From NCBI GenBank assembly GCA_019454045.1, contig SKCR01051207.1, forward strand, positions 1 through 64,000: a DNA stretch of 64,000 bases. Reading direction: 5' to 3'. This stretch comes from Zanthoxylum bungeanum (Eukaryota > Streptophyta > Magnoliopsida > Sapindales > Rutaceae). Below, piece by piece: positions 11,960-23,987 of the stretch. The position numbers and the translations under genes were made by a program. Under the pieces are notes generated by a model. That model saw nothing but the letters and a program-made list of their open reading frames with translations, was not told the DNA's origin and did no database searches. Each line of letters begins with the position of its first letter. Position 1 is the stretch's first letter.

Positions 11960-13181
11960 CTTCCTGAGGACTGAAACGAGTTCTCATGGCGAGATAGTGA
12001 AGTTGTAGTCTGGGAGTCGTGTGGTGACGTTTGAAGACCCTTCTCTTTTGTCGAAGGTGACAGGCATATGGTTGGGCGACCTGTCATAGGGTCGGGGATC
12101 CCTCGACGGTAAGTCATTCTGTCAGAAGAATGCACGATTCCTTTAAAATATTCATTTGGTCGCCTGGAAGGACCCACTCCCTTCTCCCGGACGTTAGAGG
12201 TTCTTTCTTTACTCTTGTTCCTCCTATCTTCTTCCCATCTGATCTCCGTTCGGGCTCTCGTCAATGCCTAATCCATGGTGTAACACCGGTTTTTCGTCAG
12301 CTTTTTATAAAGGCTACTGTCTGTCTGCAATCCATTCCTGAATGCTTCTACCGCTGTCGGTTGGTGGAGATTTGGGATTACTATCCTCTCTTTGTTGAAT
12401 CGGGAGACGTAGTTTCGAAGGGACTCTCCCTTCCGCTGCTGAATCAAGTTGAGGTTGTCTGTTGTCTTCTCGAACTTACATGAACTGGCAAAGTGCGCAA
12501 CAAATTTGTCTGCCAATTCTTTGTAGGACCCAATCGACCCGAACGGCAGATTTATGAACCAAGTGAGGGCTAGACCGGCCAGCATTTCCCCAAAGCCTCG
12601 AGATAAGCCCGCTTCTCTTTGATGGGGTGTAAGGCTCGTAGACATCATCTTGTACTTGTAATGGATTATGTGGTCATCAGGGTCGGTTGATCCGTCATAC
12701 AATTTCATCTCTGGGGGCTAAATTTCCGGGGAAGTTCAACAGAGTTAATCCCCTCGTCGAATGGAGTATCGGCCAAAGCTCATAACCTGCTCTTTCTCAG
12801 CGGTAACCTAACCCCTGGTATACTCGCCAGAATGGCTTCCTTGAATTCTTCCATCTCCTGACGTATGGTCGTAGTCGTCACAACGTCGGCTGGAAGACTC
12901 CGGTGACTGCTTCCGCGGCCCGTAAGTTGATTTTCTTGCTGGGAGCCTCCGTCTCGCTCCGGCTCTGGACCCCCCGCTGGATTATGTCGGCGACCCGGAG
13001 CTTCGGAGGGATTCATCGATCCCAATTGGTCGCGAGGAGTAGTAAGTCACTCCAGCTGCCTTTGGAGATCGCCATTAGTGGTCTTCATGGTCGAATTCTC
13101 TTCTTCAAGTATACGCAAACGTTCTTGGAGAAGGGCCATCTGGTTGGCGATTGAGTCTGATGGCTCGCCGCTTGATGTCAT
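11960..13181 (-). pseudogene. Gag of the Tat element
   Basis: The likely start is the ATG at 13181, giving MTSSGEPSDSIANQMALLQE, a coiled-coil-like N-terminus, then an in-frame TGA after RQLE. The frame continues to about 12780, shifts once just before MKLYDGSTDPDDH (12708), and runs through the retrotransposon gag capsid domain (LALTWFINLP, ELADKFVAHFA, ESLRNYVSRFN). A TAG at 12268-12270 interrupts it and it continues as TRARTEIRWEE to about 11950, where it shifts into the knuckle part. Each break is small, so the ancestor was an ordinary Tat gag of roughly 500 residues. Confidence 0.82.
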
Positions 13182-13240
13182 GTCTATGCTATGAAAGTTC
13201 GTTGTTATGACCGGAGCTTTGATTTGCTGTGAATCGCTAG

Positions 13241-13261
13241 GGCCCCACGGTGGGCGCCAAA
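13241..13261 (-). other. Primer-binding site of the Tat element
   Basis: On the minus strand TTTGGCGCCCACCGTGGGGC follows the LTR end directly. The same site adjoins the LTR of element K at 44731-44751. This sequence is common next to the LTR in Tat-type elements. The matching tRNA was not determined. Confidence 0.75.
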
Positions 13262-13262
13262 C

Positions 13263-13913
13263 TGTAAACGATGATTTTCACCCCACGTCTACAATCGAGA
13301 TTTCGTGAAAAAGGCACTGGCGATCCTAAAAAACAAAGAAAGTATGGTGAACGGAGAGGGTCTACCCACCGGTGTGGTGGATGCCGTAGGCAGTCCGACG
13401 TCTAAGTCAGTGATGATAATGAGGTGTGCTAGGACCGTAGAAGGCGGAACAAGGTCAGATGTTACCTTGATCCCCGTAGGCTGCCGCTAGGGCGGTAGGT
13501 CGGTGGTGCTGAGGGCTAGAGAGGGTAATTTTAGGCTGAGGATATGAGTGCTCGAAGTTTTTCCCCCCCAAAAAAAGTCCTCTTCTCTGGAGCCTCGTCT
13601 CTCTTTTATACATCTTCTCAGTAACGTGCGTTTTTACTCCTTTCTTCATTACTCATCTGTTACTTGGAGTTTAAATGCCTCAATTTTCCCATTGTAGGTC
13701 GGTTCGGGCGAGTCATTAAGTGTTGTTTTAAAGCTCGGGCGTTACGTGGGTTGGCCGTTTGTGTGGCCATTCAGTTATGGGCATCAGTGTTCATTGGGCC
13801 TGGGCTTACGTTGTGTCTCTGGGGTTCAATCAGGGGGCTTCAGGGGTGCGTACATCATTGGGCCCCTGGAGCAGAATAACGAAACTACCCCTGGACCAAA
13901 TTTGGCCCATACA
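13263..13913 (-). repeat. 5' LTR of the Tat element
   Basis: On the plus strand it starts TGTAAACGATG and ends GGCCCATACA, with TGTA...TACA inverted ends. It is related to the LTRs at 27176-27807, 40540-41115 and 44752-45326: all share the cgaga near the start, a block like ccaccggtgtggtgg, and the gggccaaatttggccc end. The right flank atata should be the TSD. Confidence 0.85.
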
Positions 13914-14789
13914 ATATATATTTTTTTAAATGTTATTTTCTTTTTTTATGGGATTGGAATACAAGTATTGGCTGCTGTTTACGAGGTTTAAGTTGGAAGA
14001 AAAATCATGAGAAGACTTGCATTTAAATAATCGGAAAACCTAAAACTTGGAAAATTGATAATTTTTTCTTTTATTATTCTTTTTTTAATTAAAAAATAGT
14101 TATTTGCCAATAAGATTATGTGCTCGATATATTGTTATATTATTTAGTCCAAATATTGATTTTGTTAGTTTAATTTGGTGAATTTCCTTGTGTGTTAAGG
14201 AAACTATAAAAATGTGTGTGAGATGGTGTTGAATCAGATTGTGCAAATGATATGCATTATGTACCACCACTTCATTTACAATTTAGGTGATATAATTTTT
14301 TTTTTAAGAGAAAAACCTAGATGGTTACAACCTCGTTATATTACTGTAGTTCTATTTTAGTGGTTGAAATTACCTTTAAAAAAATTTACATTTAAGATTT
14401 TTATGCTTTTAATATATCATATGATTCTCATAATTATTTATGTTAAAAAAAAATTATTACTTATAAATTTGATAAAGAGTAAAAAAAAAGAAAATAAAAA
14501 AATAAATGGATATGTTACCATTAGTTTTTTATTATAAGGACTTGATGAGGTATTATGAAAAAATTATGGATTTAACAGGATATTATGAAAAAAATTAGGG
14601 ACTCATAGGGCTTTATCCCATTTTTTTTATACGAGACTTGGGAAAATAATTTTTTTACAAAGTTGTTACCTTTGTATATAATTTTAAATAAGACTTCTCT
14701 TAATAGGATATGATTAAAAAAATTACATTTGTTGAAAATCATACTAAATAGATATTAAAGTTATGTTTGGATTGATAATACAGTAGAAT
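13914..14789. other. AT-rich spacer, nothing recognised
   Basis: Very AT-rich with long A and T runs. I see no coding frame, repeat family or RNA gene. It is the sequence flanking the Tat insertion and may be decayed transposon or original intergenic DNA. Confidence 0.5.
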
Positions 14790-15216
14790 TATTGATGACA
14801 AAATATGGATCCGAATCCGAATTCATGTTAAGTTTTATGGATCTGGATCCGCATATTATGCGGATCTTGATGCAAGTATTATCCGTGAAGATTCCCGGAT
14901 ATATAAAAAAATCTAGATTGTTATTTTTTTAAATTATTTAATTTTAAATAATTAAATAAAAATAAAATAATATTCATAACTAAACAATAGTAATTTAACA
15001 TCTAAAACAATATTTATAATTCAAAATACATCTAAAATAATCTAAATCTAACTATAAAATTGTAATAAAATTATAAATAAAATTAATATTTTACCATTTT
15101 TTTTAATTTTAAATCCAGATCCAGATCCCGATATCCGGATCCATATTTTTATTAATGCGGATTCATATTTTCCAAATTCGGATCCGGGCTGGATCCAAAC
15201 AAAATTAACATCTCTA
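14790..15216. mobile_element. Probable hAT-type MITE
   Basis: Both ends carry inverted ggatccgaatccgaatt-like subterminal repeats around an AT-rich core. The right end, read inward, is TAGAGATGTTAATTTTG; the left is TATTGATGACAAAATATG. The 8-bp flanks agtagaat and aatataat agree at six positions, as an old TSD would. The style resembles the ends of the hAT element at 19124-25956. It is non-coding. Confidence 0.5.
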
Positions 15217-15529
15217 AATATAATTTAATTTAAAATATTTAAAATTCATTATTTGGATCGATGAAAAATAGTATAAATTGATGAAAATGAGTGTAACAAA
15301 AAGGAATATTGAAAATGAATCGTCCAAATCGGAAGTAGAGGACGAAACTTAATTTAAAAAATAACATTTTATGCGAAGACAAATTTGGTTCTTGAAAAAA
15401 TAACTTTAAAATATTTATCTTTTTTATTTTTAAAATCTAAAATGACACAATTATCTTTAAAATTTATTTAGTTTCATTCTATTCCATTACTTTTATTTAT
15501 CAAATAAAATTTTATAACATTATATTCAT
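15217..15529. other. AT-rich spacer, nothing recognised
   Basis: No coding frame or recognised repeat. It borders the truncated end of Athila element F. Confidence 0.45.
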
Positions 15530-16744
15530 AGATCTTGTTGAAAAGAGAGTAATATTTTTGTTCTAAAATTATATTAGAGTTCACATATTTTTGGCATTGG
15601 AAGTTTATTTATAAATACAAAAATAGTTTTTTTAAATATTAATACATCTTCAATCTTTGTAACGAGTTTTAGGCCAGTGACTCCCAAACTAGTTGGCTTT
15701 AGGGCACTAGGTGTTAAGACACATTTACAAACTTAATTGCTCGGATCTCATATGTTAAAAAGAAGATGTGTTTGATTTCCTTAAGCTTTTTCTTTGATCC
15801 ATGTAACGAGCTTTGAGCCAGTGACTCCCAGATCAGTTGGTCTTATGGCACTAAGTGTTAAAATACTCATACAGACTTAATTGATCGAGTTAAAGAGGTT
15901 ACAAAATCGAACTTATTTGCATAATTAATTATATATATTTGTATTTTTATATATATAACAACTAAAACCCTACCGTTTTACGCAAACAATCACTACTTGC
16001 TGAGGCAAGATGTCCGGTTACTAAGTAAAAGTTTAATTATTATCATTTTTTAAAACTAACTCAAGTCCTATCATTTTACGCAAACAATCATTGCTTGCTG
16101 AGGCAAGATGTCCGGTTACTAAGTAAAAACTTGATTAGTTTTTTTTTGAATAAAAACATAAATTCCATTGTCTTTAAGTGCTACATCCAACAAATTAGAG
16201 AAATGAATATTATAAAATTTTTACTTACAACCAATGATCATATGTTACCGTGTATGTTGATAATATCTGTCAAATGAGCATATGAAGATCAAATTTAATC
16301 AATGTTGTGGAGAATTCACTAATTTAAATGATTCAAAAAGAAATGAACAAAAATATTGTGACAAAATACATTGAGATGCGTCTCAGGAGCGAAAACTCCT
16401 TACATTGCCATCTCTGAACAATAATTCCATTTGTTTAGTCAAAAATTTATTGTTGTTTGTGTGTAATTTAAAAAAAAAACAACACAAAATAAAAATATTT
16501 TTTTACAAAAAGAAAAACACAAAAAATGAAAATTATCTAGTCAACTATCTCATCTCTCAACCAAAATGAGACATTGTCCCCAATGTCTGAATAAGAAGAA
16601 GTAGAGTTTAGAAGACATCACCTGATTAATATGAAATTGACAATTGAATCTACAATACTGCTACTAAAAAGAAAGGTTATTTATTAAAACAATAAAATGA
16701 AATCGAAACAGTAAATGATATGTACTGATAGTTGTAATTGTGAC
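15530..16744 (-). other. 3' UTR of Athila F
   Basis: No gene. It holds the family's 3' UTR modules in reverse: the agggcactaggtgttaagac block twice (about 15660-15730 and 15800-15880), the gctgaggcaagatgtccggtt block twice (about 15965-16030 and 16065-16125), and the gacattgtccccaatgtc block (16566-16590) that follows the coding part in all members. The LOG-like gene present at this place in G and B is absent. Confidence 0.65.
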
Positions 16745-17119
16745 TCACATCTTCCTCTGATTTTACGTCCAGTAACGGCTTGAACTCCCTCTATGGGTCG
16801 GGATATGCTTCCCATCCAATTTTCTTATAAATTGAAAAACATGGTCTTTTAAAGTCATATTCCTGATGATGTATTGTTGTCTTTCTTTTTGAAATTATGT
16901 ATGTAAATTGCGAATCAATTTATCAAATCTATTATGATGCGTCTCAAGAGTCAATAATATATTATCTAATGACACCTTACTCAAGCCATCTCTAATGGGT
17001 TGATTTTTTTCTTCAGGATTATTAGACATCATTCATAAAGAACGACAACGAGTGTTGCACATCCAACGTGCACATTTATAACAAACATTTAATTGTTTAG
17101 CTCTTCGTTTCTTAGCATA
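16745..17119 (-). pseudogene. ORF-X fragment of F (Cys4 motif)
   Basis: The minus strand encodes AKQLNVCYKCARWMCNTRC, i.e. CX2CX4CX3C, followed by a stretch parallel to G (47405-47677): LETHHN versus LETYPSG, FQKERQQ versus FRKERQQL. It has at least two stops. I do not recognise the family. The Cys4 motif could bind a metal. In F it is joined directly to the RT, so the intervening pol was lost. Confidence 0.5.
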
Positions 17120-17659
17120 GATATTTTTCTCCAAACTATGTATGTAATATATGAATGAATCAATAAATTTAAGGACTTATATTTTAACCACATTTTTCAT
17201 GTAAGAGTTTAACATTTTTTTAGGTGGTCGATGTATCCTTACATTATCTTTTAAATGTAATTTGCGTGTGCATTTTAAAGGATTAATGACATTCATATCT
17301 TTTAAAGTCCATCTAATTCATTATTTATGTTCTTTCAAAATAAATAACTTACCTTCTTGATCGCTTGTGAGAGATGAAAAAATTACCACATGGTAAGTTT
17401 TTCATCTCCAAGAAAAAACATACTTTAATCCTTTTGGTAAAGTCTTTAATTTCAATTTGGGTGCTTCCTCATTTTTCTCATCTTCAAGTGTTCCTAGTTC
17501 CTCAAAATTTTGCTTCTCTCCATCGTCTTCCAGTACTTGTGTAGAATCAAGTAAAAAATAATTAGGAATATCTGAATCTAATTGCGTACTTGATTCAAGA
17601 AAATTAGTTGTGAAACTTTTCATAGGATCGGATAAACTCCTCTGAATATATTCCTCCAC
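17120..17659 (-). pseudogene. N-terminal RT fragment of Athila F
   Basis: Starts with the Athila linker (LKLKTLPKGLKYVFSW), then after a stop gives IRWTLKDMNVINP, RIHRPPKKMLNSYMKN and VLKFIDSFI, the conserved lead-in of Athila RT. The catalytic palm with its aspartates is missing, deleted before ORF-X. Confidence 0.72.
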
Positions 17660-17674
17660 AATTGGTTCAATTAG

Positions 17675-18064
17675 TTATATCATCTCATTTTCATTATCCT
17701 CATTGTATGATTGTTTGCACATGTTGAAAACATTAAGCTTCAACATCATATTGCCAAATGACAAATTTATGATTCCATTCCTACAATTTATTAAGGCAGT
17801 AGTTGTTGCTAAAAATGGACGACCAAGTATTACAAGAATTGGCTTGTAACTGTCTGCTACAGGTTGTGTTTCCAAGATAATAAAATCCACAAGATATATG
17901 AATTTATCGAAATGTAATAACACATCTTCTATAATTTCTTTCGGTACCTTAACTGATCTATCGATAAGTAAAAGAATAGTTGAAGTTGGTTTTAACTCGC
18001 CAATATTAAGTTGTTGGTAAACTGAAAATGGAAGCAAATTGACACTGGCTCCAAGATCAAGCAA
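17675..18064 (-). pseudogene. Protease of Athila F
   Basis: The frame opens at MLDLGASVNLLPFSVYQQL, the Athila retropepsin active-site strand with the DLGAS form typical of this lineage. It runs through a second strand ending VILGRPFLATTTALINCRNG, for 129 residues without a stop. It would process the Gag-Pol precursor. It is open but isolated: the gag upstream and the RT downstream are in other frames or interrupted, so no functional product is expected. Confidence 0.78.
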
Positions 18065-19123
18065 TGCATGTTCAATTTTATGATTTCCAATAATACATGA
18101 AATAGTTAGACAACCAATATCTTTGTATTTTAATGCATTATTGGTTGAGAGAGTGGAACTTACTTGTTCGGCTAGAAAAGCTTTCTTTCTTACTGATGTC
18201 TTCTTTTAACGGTGCACAAGTCTTTCAGAAATTTGGGGTAAGATGGTATCTGTTAATGGCATCTAACAAAGGAATATTGACATTCACTTGTTTGAATATT
18301 TCAAATATCTATAGGAATGGTTCAATTTATTTATTTTCAATACTTGAGGAAATTGAGGTGCATGTGAAAAATCATTATTATCAACGATAAGTAATGATTC
18401 ATCAACCCATTCATTACCCTCAAAAGCTGAATCTTCACAAGATTCAAGAATGAGTTTTTGGATGACTTTACCACTGAGAAGAGTAATGATAGATTTGACT
18501 TGGTCTATATGTTGACTACTAGAACTACCATCGTGAAGGTTTTGATGACTTTTAGGGTTTGACTGTGGTTGTGCAGGAAACTTTCATTTCTCATTAACGG
18601 TCAATGCATATGTGATTTTGGAAAAAATATCTTTCAGATCAATCAATGTTTGCACATTTTGGTTATTGATGGCTTCTTGTTTCTCAATGAATGCATACAA
18701 GGTATCCTCAATGGTTTTCGTAGGTGGTGGGACATATGGTGCATAATTTTGAGAATTTTGGAAATTCTAGTGTACATTGGGAGGTTGTTGCAATGGTTGT
18801 GTTTGGTTATCATTCCTCCAATTGAAGTTTGGATTGTTTTTCTAACCAGAATTATAAGTTTGGGAGTATGGGTTTGGATTTGATCTCTTAAAGGTGTTTA
18901 TGGAACTGACTTGGTCATAGAGAAATCTTGCAGGGCTGGAAAAGTTAGATAAACTTCTGTGACATGTTCATTTGAATTACAGATATGACATGTGACATCT
19001 TGGATTGACTTGACATGATCACTCTTCCTCATTTCTTACGCCTCAATTTTTTTAGCTAGAGATGCATATTTAGTAGAAAGGTCATGGTATTCCCTAAGAT
19101 TAAACATGCTTCTATCATATGAA
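18065..19123 (-). pseudogene. Gag C-terminal half of Athila F
   Basis: The minus strand reads SMFNLREYHDLSTKYASLAK, a stop, then a knuckle-like CHICNSNEHVTEV, and an asparagine/glutamine-rich part with YNSG and NFNWRND typical of Athila gag, leading to the protease. Several stops and shifts. The N-terminal side continues at 25965-26118, beyond the hAT insertion. Confidence 0.65.
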
Positions 19124-19320
19124 TAGGCATGGCAAACAGACCCGGGCCCGGCTTGGGTCCGCATGGACTCGGAAGACCCTGGTCCGCTTAGACTCGGATC
19201 CGCTAAAAAAAATTATGGATCCGGGTCTTGTTTTGGAAGACCCGCATTATACCGGGTCCGGATGCGGGTCCGGGTATTTCCGGACCCGGGTACCCAGGAC
19301 CCTGTATAATTAAAAAAAAA
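19124..19320. repeat. Left terminal and subterminal repeats of the hAT element
   Basis: GC-rich interspersed copies of gacccgg, ggatccg and cgggtccgg in both orientations, densest at 19136-19310. Their mirror set lies at 25840-25950. Such subterminal repeats serve as transposase-binding sites in hAT elements. Confidence 0.7.
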
Positions 19321-19540
19321 ACAAAACCAAACAAAATAACTTAACTTAACCGGTTAACCCTAAACAGCTAAACCTAATTCCTGAATCCCTCTCAGACAGA
19401 CCAGACTCAATCTCTCAACTCAACTCTCAAATCAACCCATTACAATCGCTGACATCTTCTTCAGTTCATCTTCTTCATCTTCTTCAATCTTCTTCAGTTC
19501 AGCTTCTTCAATCTTCTTCAGTTCTCCACGACCACGATCA

Positions 19541-19864
19541 TGTTGTGAATAAACACACAATAATAGAGGATAATTTGAGAGAAAACTCTTCTTTTATATA
19601 ACCACAAAAGAATTACAAAGCTTCCAATACAAGCTTTACAAAAAACTCTCACCAATCACTCTCACTACACTTTCACACATTTAGGGATACTGATGACTGA
19701 AGCTAGGGGCTCATTTTATAGTGCCCAAACCGCGTGAACAGTGCCACGCGGTTTGGACACGTTTTTGCCAGCCCATACACGTCTTGTTGCTGTAACTTGC
19801 TGGCTTCCTCTTGTTGCTGTAACTTGCTGGCTTCCTCTTGCCAACTTGCAAGCTGTTTCCAACA
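19541..19864 (-). repeat. 3' LTR of the Tork copia element
   Basis: TGTTGTGAAT...TTTCCAACA on the plus strand. It contains a direct repeat of ttgttgctgtaacttgctgg (19785 and 19812). The minus-strand polypurine tract (gagggggagatt) adjoins at 19865-19877. Confidence 0.92.
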
Positions 19865-20025
19865 AATCTCCCCCTCGGTGAAGATTTCCACAAAATCTGA
19901 GCCGACCATCAATCATCCAAACCGGATCCTCCAAATGATCCTCCCCTGGCTGCATCTGTATGACTGCCTACGTACCCTGAGTTGGGATCAAGCCAATCGT
20001 AGTTCTCTGTCTCTCCCCACTCTGA

Positions 20026-21838
20026 CTATGTGGAGAGTTTTGTCATCCCGGCTATGGCACGCCAGATTTCAAGCTTCTCCTTCGGTAAAACCTTCGTGAA
20101 CATATCGGCACCGTTGTCGTCGGTGTGAATCTTCCTGAGTTCTATCAGCCTTGAGCTCAGGACGTCCCGTATCCAGTGATACCTCACATCGATATGTTTT
20201 GACTTCGAATGAAAGGTGGAATTTTTACCGAGATAGATAGCGCTCTGGCTATCGCAGTACAAAATGTACTTCTCCTGCTTGAAACCCAATTCCTGGACGA
20301 ATGTCTTCATCCACATCAATTCCTTGCAAGCTTCTGTAACTGCAATGAATTCTGCCTCTGTTGTAGAAAGTGCAACACATCTCTGCAACCTGACTGCCAT
20401 GCCACAGCTCCTCCTGAGAGAGTAATCAGATACCCCGAAGTAGACTTTCGGGTATCCACATCTCCTGCCATATCTGAATCGGTGTAGCCTATCAACACTG
20501 GTTTGTCGCTGCTTCCAAAACATAACCTCATCTTGGAAGTTCCTCGAAGATACCGCATAATCCATTTGACTGCGTTCCAGTGTTCTTTTCCCGGGTTTGA
20601 CATAAACCGGCTGACTAATCCAACTGCGTGTGCTAAGTCTGGCCTCGTGCACACCATGGCATACATAAGACTTCCCACTGCTGAGGTGTATGGAACCTGT
20701 TTCATTTCCTCCTTCTCTGTCTCAGTAGAGGGACTCTGTCTCGTACTCAATCTAAAGTGGGTAGCAAGAGGAGTGCTAACCGCTTTAGCCTTGTCCATCT
20801 GGAATCTCTGAAGTACCTTTTCAATGTACTCCTCCTGTGACAAGTATAATCTCCTGGCTTTCCGATCACGACCGATCCTGATGCCAAGAATCTGCTTAGC
20901 TGGCCCCAAGTCTTTCATCTCAAAAGACTTACTCAGTTGCTGCTTCAAATTATCAATCCTCGATTGATTCCTGCCAACTATCAACATATCATCTACATAT
21001 AACAGTAAGATGATAAAGTCATCGTCAGAAAACTTCTGAACGAATACACAATGGTCTGAAGTAGTCTTCTTGTATCCCTGCTCCCCCATAACTGACTCAA
21101 ACTTCACGTACCACTGTCTCGGTGCCTGTTTCAAACCGTAGAGGCTTTTTCTGAGTCTGCACACAAAGTCCTCTTCCCGCTGACTCTGAAGCCTTCTGGT
21201 TGCTCCATATAAATTTCTTCTTCCAGATCCCCGTGAAGAAATGCGGTCTTGACATCCATCTGCTCAACTTCCAGGTCGAGGCTTGCTGCTAAGCTGAGTA
21301 CTACCCTGATGGATGACATCTTCACAACTGGAGAGAAGATTTCATCGAAGTCAATGCCTTTCCTTTGATTGAATCCCTTGACAACTAGTCTGGCTTTGTA
21401 CCGGGGTTGTGAAGTATGCTCCTGTTGCTTCACCCTGTACACCCATTTGTTCTTCAAAGCCCTTTTGCCTCTTGGCAATTTCACCAACTCAAAAGTGTGA
21501 TTGTCATGCAAAGATTTCATCTCATCTTGCATGGCTTCCTCCCACTTTTCTCTGTCTTCTGTTTCCACAGCCTCCTGGTAGCTCTCGGGTTCTCCCCCGT
21601 CAGTAAGCAGCACATACTCATATGCAGAGTATTTGTTTGAAGGTCGCCTCTCTCTGTCAGACCTTCTCTGTGGAACTGTTGGTGGAACTTCTGGTACTGG
21701 TGGTTGATCATGATCATCATCTCTGGGAGCTTCATCACCTGTACCCTCATGTCTGGGAACCTCATCTTCAACTCGTACTGGCACCGGTGTATGAGGTTCT
21801 GGATTCACATTTCTGTATTGCTGGGGCATTGTCTTCAT
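20026..21838 (-). pseudogene. RT and RNase H of the Tork copia element
   Basis: Begins near 21838 with a proline-rich linker. The RT follows: KNKWVYRVKQ, YKARLVVKGFNQ, DVKTAFLHGDLEEEIYMEQP, then SLYGLKQAPRQWY and the catalytic YVDDMLIVG. RNase H follows with GYTDSDMAGD, ALSTTEAEFIA and CDSQSAIYL. Two single-base losses break it: near 21175 (between the GFRVSGK and CRLRKS parts) and near 20393 (between AVAWQS and RLQRCVALS). All catalytic motifs are present, so a very recent ancestor was active. Confidence 0.9.
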
Positions 21839-23133
21839 CTCCTTTCGATATCTTCTATGGTCTGGTCTTCAACAAAGACAACATCTCGGCTTCTGACGAT
21901 CTTCTTCTCCACAGGATCATAGAGTTTGTAGCCGAAATCATCCTGACCATAGCCAATAAAGACACACTGTCGCGTCTTTGCATCAAGCTTGGATCTCTCG
22001 TCCTTTGGGATGTGTACAAATGCTTTGCACCCAAAGACATGTAAGTGCTCGTACGACACTTCTTTACCTGTCCAAGCTTGGTTAGGAACATTACCTTTCA
22101 GTGCGACCGCTGGGGACATGTTCAAAACATGAACTGTTGTGATGAGTGCTTCTCCCCAAAATGTCTTCGGCAGCTTGGCTTGTGACAGCAAGCTTCTGAT
22201 CCTCTCGCACAAGGTTCTGTTCATCCTCTCAGCTAGGCCATTCAGCTGAGGTGTCTTCGGAGGTGTCGTTTGATGTCTGATTCCTTGCATCTTGCAGTAC
22301 TGATCAAACGGACCTCTGTATTCTCCACCGTTGTCTGTTCTGATGCACTTCAGTTTCTTGCCGGTTTCTCTCTCCACCAAAGCATGAAACTCCTTGAACA
22401 CTCCCAGCACTTGATCTTTTCTCTTCAAGGTGTATGCCCATATCCTCCTTGAATGATCATCAATGAATGTCACAAAATACAGTGACCCTCCGAGTGTTCG
22501 TGTCTGCATCGGACCGCATACATCTGAATGTATGAGATCTAGTACCTCCGGTTTCCGTTGAGGCGGGGAGCTCTGGAAGGATACTCTGTTCTGCTTTCCA
22601 GCCATGCAGTGTTCACACTTCCGTAAGTGTGAGTTCTTCAATTCCGGAAGAACATTCCGCCTGCGTAGTATCTCCATCCCTGTTTGGCTCATGTGACCGA
22701 GCTTTTTATGCCATAACTCGGCTGCCTCATTACTGTTAACTGTATTTATGCTACTATTTGAAAGCTTAGCATGCATCAAATACAGGGTTGAGTCTTTCTT
22801 ACCTCGTGCCACGACCATTGATCCTTTAGTGAGCTTCCAGCATCCGTCACTAAAGGTGCTGCAGAAACCTTCATCATCCAGCTTGCCTGTTGAGATCAGG
22901 TTTAACCGGATATCTGGGATGTGCTTGACTCCCTTCAACACTAGCCTTGTCCCGTTCTCTGTTTCAAGGCAGATGTCTCCAATACCGACGGCTTTGGACT
23001 GTCCGTCATTCCCCATCCTTACAGCACCGTAGTCCCCTGGTGTGTAAGATGAAAAGAAGTCTCTGCGAGATGTGGCGTGTATGGATGCGCCACTATCTAT
23101 CACCCAACTGGTCTCGTGGCTGGCAAGATTCAA
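21835..23133 (-). pseudogene. Protease and integrase of the Tork copia element
   Basis: One open frame of 432 residues. Protease: WVIDSGASIHAT near residue 10. Integrase: zinc-binding His/Cys region WHKKLGHMSQTG with CEHCMAGK (about 140-180), catalytic core with HSDVCGPM, RTDNGGEYRG and PQLNGLAERMNRTL giving the D,D-35-E triad, and a C-terminal HVFGCKAFVHIPKDERSKLD region. It overlaps the gag end and the RT start by a few bases in different frames. An intact copia polyprotein would be one frame, so at least two disruptions are implied at the joints. Confidence 0.88.
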
Positions 23134-23987
23134 ACAGCTTCTTCATACATTATGCAAAATTCTTTGGAGGTTTTCTCGGTGGTAGTAGCAACTCTTTCTT
23201 GATTAGAGTCACCATCTCTCCTGGACTGCTCGTTCTTCAGTTTGTAGCAATCCCGCTTCATATGGCCTTTCTTCTTACAGTGATAGCACTCAATATCCCT
23301 CGTTCTTGATTTCCCTCGGTTCTTGTCTGATCTCCCTGGGCCTCGGCTTTTACTCCTCCCCCTTCTGGTGTTCTTTTCTGTCACTAGAGCTTCTGAGGTT
23401 GAGGCTGATGCTGACTCCTGCATTCTCGTCCTCTTTTCTTCCTCGAAGATCCTGGTCTTTGCCATCTCCATAGTGACTTTCCCATCTGCGGCTGAATTGA
23501 TCACCGTAGATCTGAACGTTTCCCAAGATTCTGGTAACGTATTAAGGAGTATTAAGCCATTTACCTCATCTCCGAAGTCTATGCCCAATCCAGACAATTC
23601 CTTCATGGTTCCGAGGAAATCATTGATATGATCCGCCACAGCTGTACCCTCCTGGTATTTCAACCCCATCATCTTCTTGATGTAGTACAGCTTGTTGTTG
23701 CCAGTCTTTGCTCGGAAAAGCTCCTCCAGCTTTCTCCATAAAACACGTGCATTTGTCTCTTCACTGACATGGTTCACGATACTGTCGTCGATCCACTGAC
23801 GAATAGTACTGCATGTTTTCTGGTGAAGATTAGCCCACTTTCCATCGGTCATTCCTTCTGGTTTCTGCTCCAGAAACACCGATCCATCATAGTCCTTCAC
23901 ATACAGAAGGTCTTTCATCCTTCCTCTCCATGTGAAATAGTTTGTACTGGTTAACAAAATCATTTTTCCGTTGCTCCCCTCCATCAT
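23130..23987 (-). pseudogene. Gag of the Tork copia element
   Basis: 285 residues from MMEGSNGK. It has the UBN2-type capsid part (NYFTWRGRMKDLLYVKDY, LWRKLEELFRAK, LYYIKKMMGLKYQEG, LILLNTLPESWETFRS) and a single CCHC knuckle CYHCKKKGHMKRDC near residue 235. It would package element RNA. The frame ends at EEAV and the protease frame begins at the same place with a shift, so gag itself is whole but disconnected from pol. Confidence 0.88.

Larger units (their letters stand above)
2879..13913 (-). mobile_element. Decayed Tat-lineage Ty3/gypsy element, twice interrupted
   Basis: This is a minus-strand Ty3/gypsy element: 5' LTR at 13263-13913, primer site, gag, protease, RT and the start of RNase H, reading leftwards. 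Element A (3082-9870) is inserted in the RNase H between the VYYVSK and SKALLD coding parts. The copia LTR (264-2878) cuts it again after the AVELGEY motif; the rest and the 3' LTR lie left of the window. Tat lineage is inferred from the CEFHRDYDHTT gag motif, the [11 protein letters not shown] protease end and the primer site. All its genes have stops or frameshifts. Confidence 0.85.
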
